DNA from: Thermoplasmata archaeon
Lineage (GTDB): Archaea > Thermoplasmatota > Thermoplasmata > UBA10834
DNA: 5,187 nucleotides
Assembly: GCA_013329135.1 (NCBI GenBank)
Contig: DUKU01000192.1
Coordinates: 1-5,187 of the forward strand
Reading direction: 5' to 3'
Each line of letters starts with the position of its first letter. Within the stretch, counting starts at the first letter, position 1. The position numbers and the translations under genes were made by a program. The notes under the pieces were generated by a model that saw only the letters and a list, made by a program, of their open reading frames with translations, made no database searches and was not told the origin of the DNA. Of the stretch, positions 4,675 through 5,187 are shown one piece after another.

Positions 4675-5187
4675 ATGTCCTTGGACTCCCAGGGGGACCC
4701 GGCAGATAGACGAGGTTTCGCGAAGCCCGTGGATCTGTCAGGCGAGTTCGGTAAGTACATCGGCAAGCAGGTCAGCTATGCCACTCACGGCATACACAGG
4801 TACCCCGCGAAGTTCATACCCCAGATCCCTGGTTTCTGCATCCAGTCATACTCGAAGGTCGGGGACACGGTCCTCGACCCGTTCATGGGCTCTGGGACGA
4901 CGCTCCTCGAGTCGTACATCCTCGGGAGGCACAGCTACGGCGTGGACATCCATCCGCTCGCGAGGATGATCGCCAAGGTCAAGACGACCCCGATGGACCC
5001 ACAGAGGCTCCAGGGGTCCGCGGACGCACTCCTGGAGGACATAGCGGCCGACCGCGCCGACAACTCTGCCCTCGCCCCGGAGATACCCAACAGGGACCAC
5101 TGGTTCAGGCCTGAGGTGCTCGCGGACCTCGCGACTATCAAGAAGCATGTGTGGGCCATGAGGAGAGGCGACCAGCAAGATTTCTTG
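4675..5187 (+). CDS. DNA methyltransferase (N6-adenine/N4-cytosine amino class), N-terminal 171 residues, cut by the right edge
   Basis: This enzyme would transfer a methyl group from SAM to an exocyclic amino group in DNA. HGIHRYPAKFIPQIP (38-52) is the motif X-like signature of COG0863-type methylases. DPFMGSGTT (68-76) is motif I, the SAM-binding loop, and YGVDIHPLA (88-96) holds D91 at the position that contacts the SAM ribose. The catalytic motif IV (DPPY/SPPY) is not yet reached, so it must lie beyond the window. Motif I preceding IV is the order of alpha/gamma-like amino methylases. The frame is open to the last base. The start at ATG 4675 is preferred, with GTG 4651 possible (8 residues longer). 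It lies 20 nt after glyS in the same direction. No restriction gene is visible, but the right flank is missing. A tRNA/RNA guanine methylase with a similar fold is less likely given the HRYPAKF signature. Confidence 0.85.
   Translation, partial: MSLDSQGDPADRRGFAKPVDLSGEFGKYIGKQVSYATHGIHRYPAKFIPQIPGFCIQSYSKVGDTVLDPFMGSGTTLLESYILGRHSYGVDIHPLARMIAKVKTTPMDPQRLQGSADALLEDIAADRADNSALAPEIPNRDHWFRPEVLADLATIKKHVWAMRRGDQQDFL

Noticed and set aside
1..5187. CRISPR array, tRNA/rRNA gene, insertion sequence or phage integration site
   Set aside because: No regularly spaced repeats, cloverleaf-type sequence with conserved T-loop, transposase-like frame or paired terminal repeats were found by reading both strands.

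Overview
The window looks like archaeal chromosomal DNA. Three things support this: TATA-type promoter boxes with purine-rich BRE-like flanks instead of bacterial -35/-10 elements; an archaeal/eukaryotic-type (alpha2) glycyl-tRNA synthetase; and an amidohydrolase of the type found in archaeal genomes. The genes are GC-rich and strongly prefer AGG for arginine. A euryarchaeal, possibly Thermoplasmatota-like anaerobe is a reasonable guess (inference). No rRNA is present to settle it.

Layout. Positions 1-65 may hold the start of a leftward gene encoding a hydrophobic N-terminus; this is tentative. A leftward 57-residue 2[4Fe-4S] ferredoxin gene lies at 215-388, with its own TATA box and Shine-Dalgarno (SD) sequence and a stem-loop across its stop codon. 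Positions 389-581 form a divergent promoter region, including a possible 25-codon reading frame.

A tight rightward cluster fills the rest: metal-dependent amidohydrolase (582-1658), UspA-family protein (1660-2097), four-CBS-domain protein (2106-2948), glycyl-tRNA synthetase (2948-4654) and the start of an amino-class DNA methyltransferase (4675 to the right edge). Junctions are 1 nt, 8 nt, a 1-nt overlap and 20 nt, so co-transcription is likely. The SD of the CBS gene covers the uspA stop codon, and the glyS start overlaps the CBS stop codon, which suggests translational coupling.

Function. UspA and CBS proteins are both adenine-nucleotide-binding families. Here they sit between a predicted deaminase/chlorohydrolase-type hydrolase and an essential ATP-consuming synthetase. 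A shared link to nucleotide or energy status is plausible, but only inferred from gene order. I see no CRISPR array, tRNA, rRNA, insertion sequence or prophage gene, and no convincing new system. The points most worth checking are the small ferredoxin, the uspA-CBS-glyS coupling, the degenerate fourth CBS motif, a repeated TATA-like element (545-553 and 1494-1502) and the small upstream frame.
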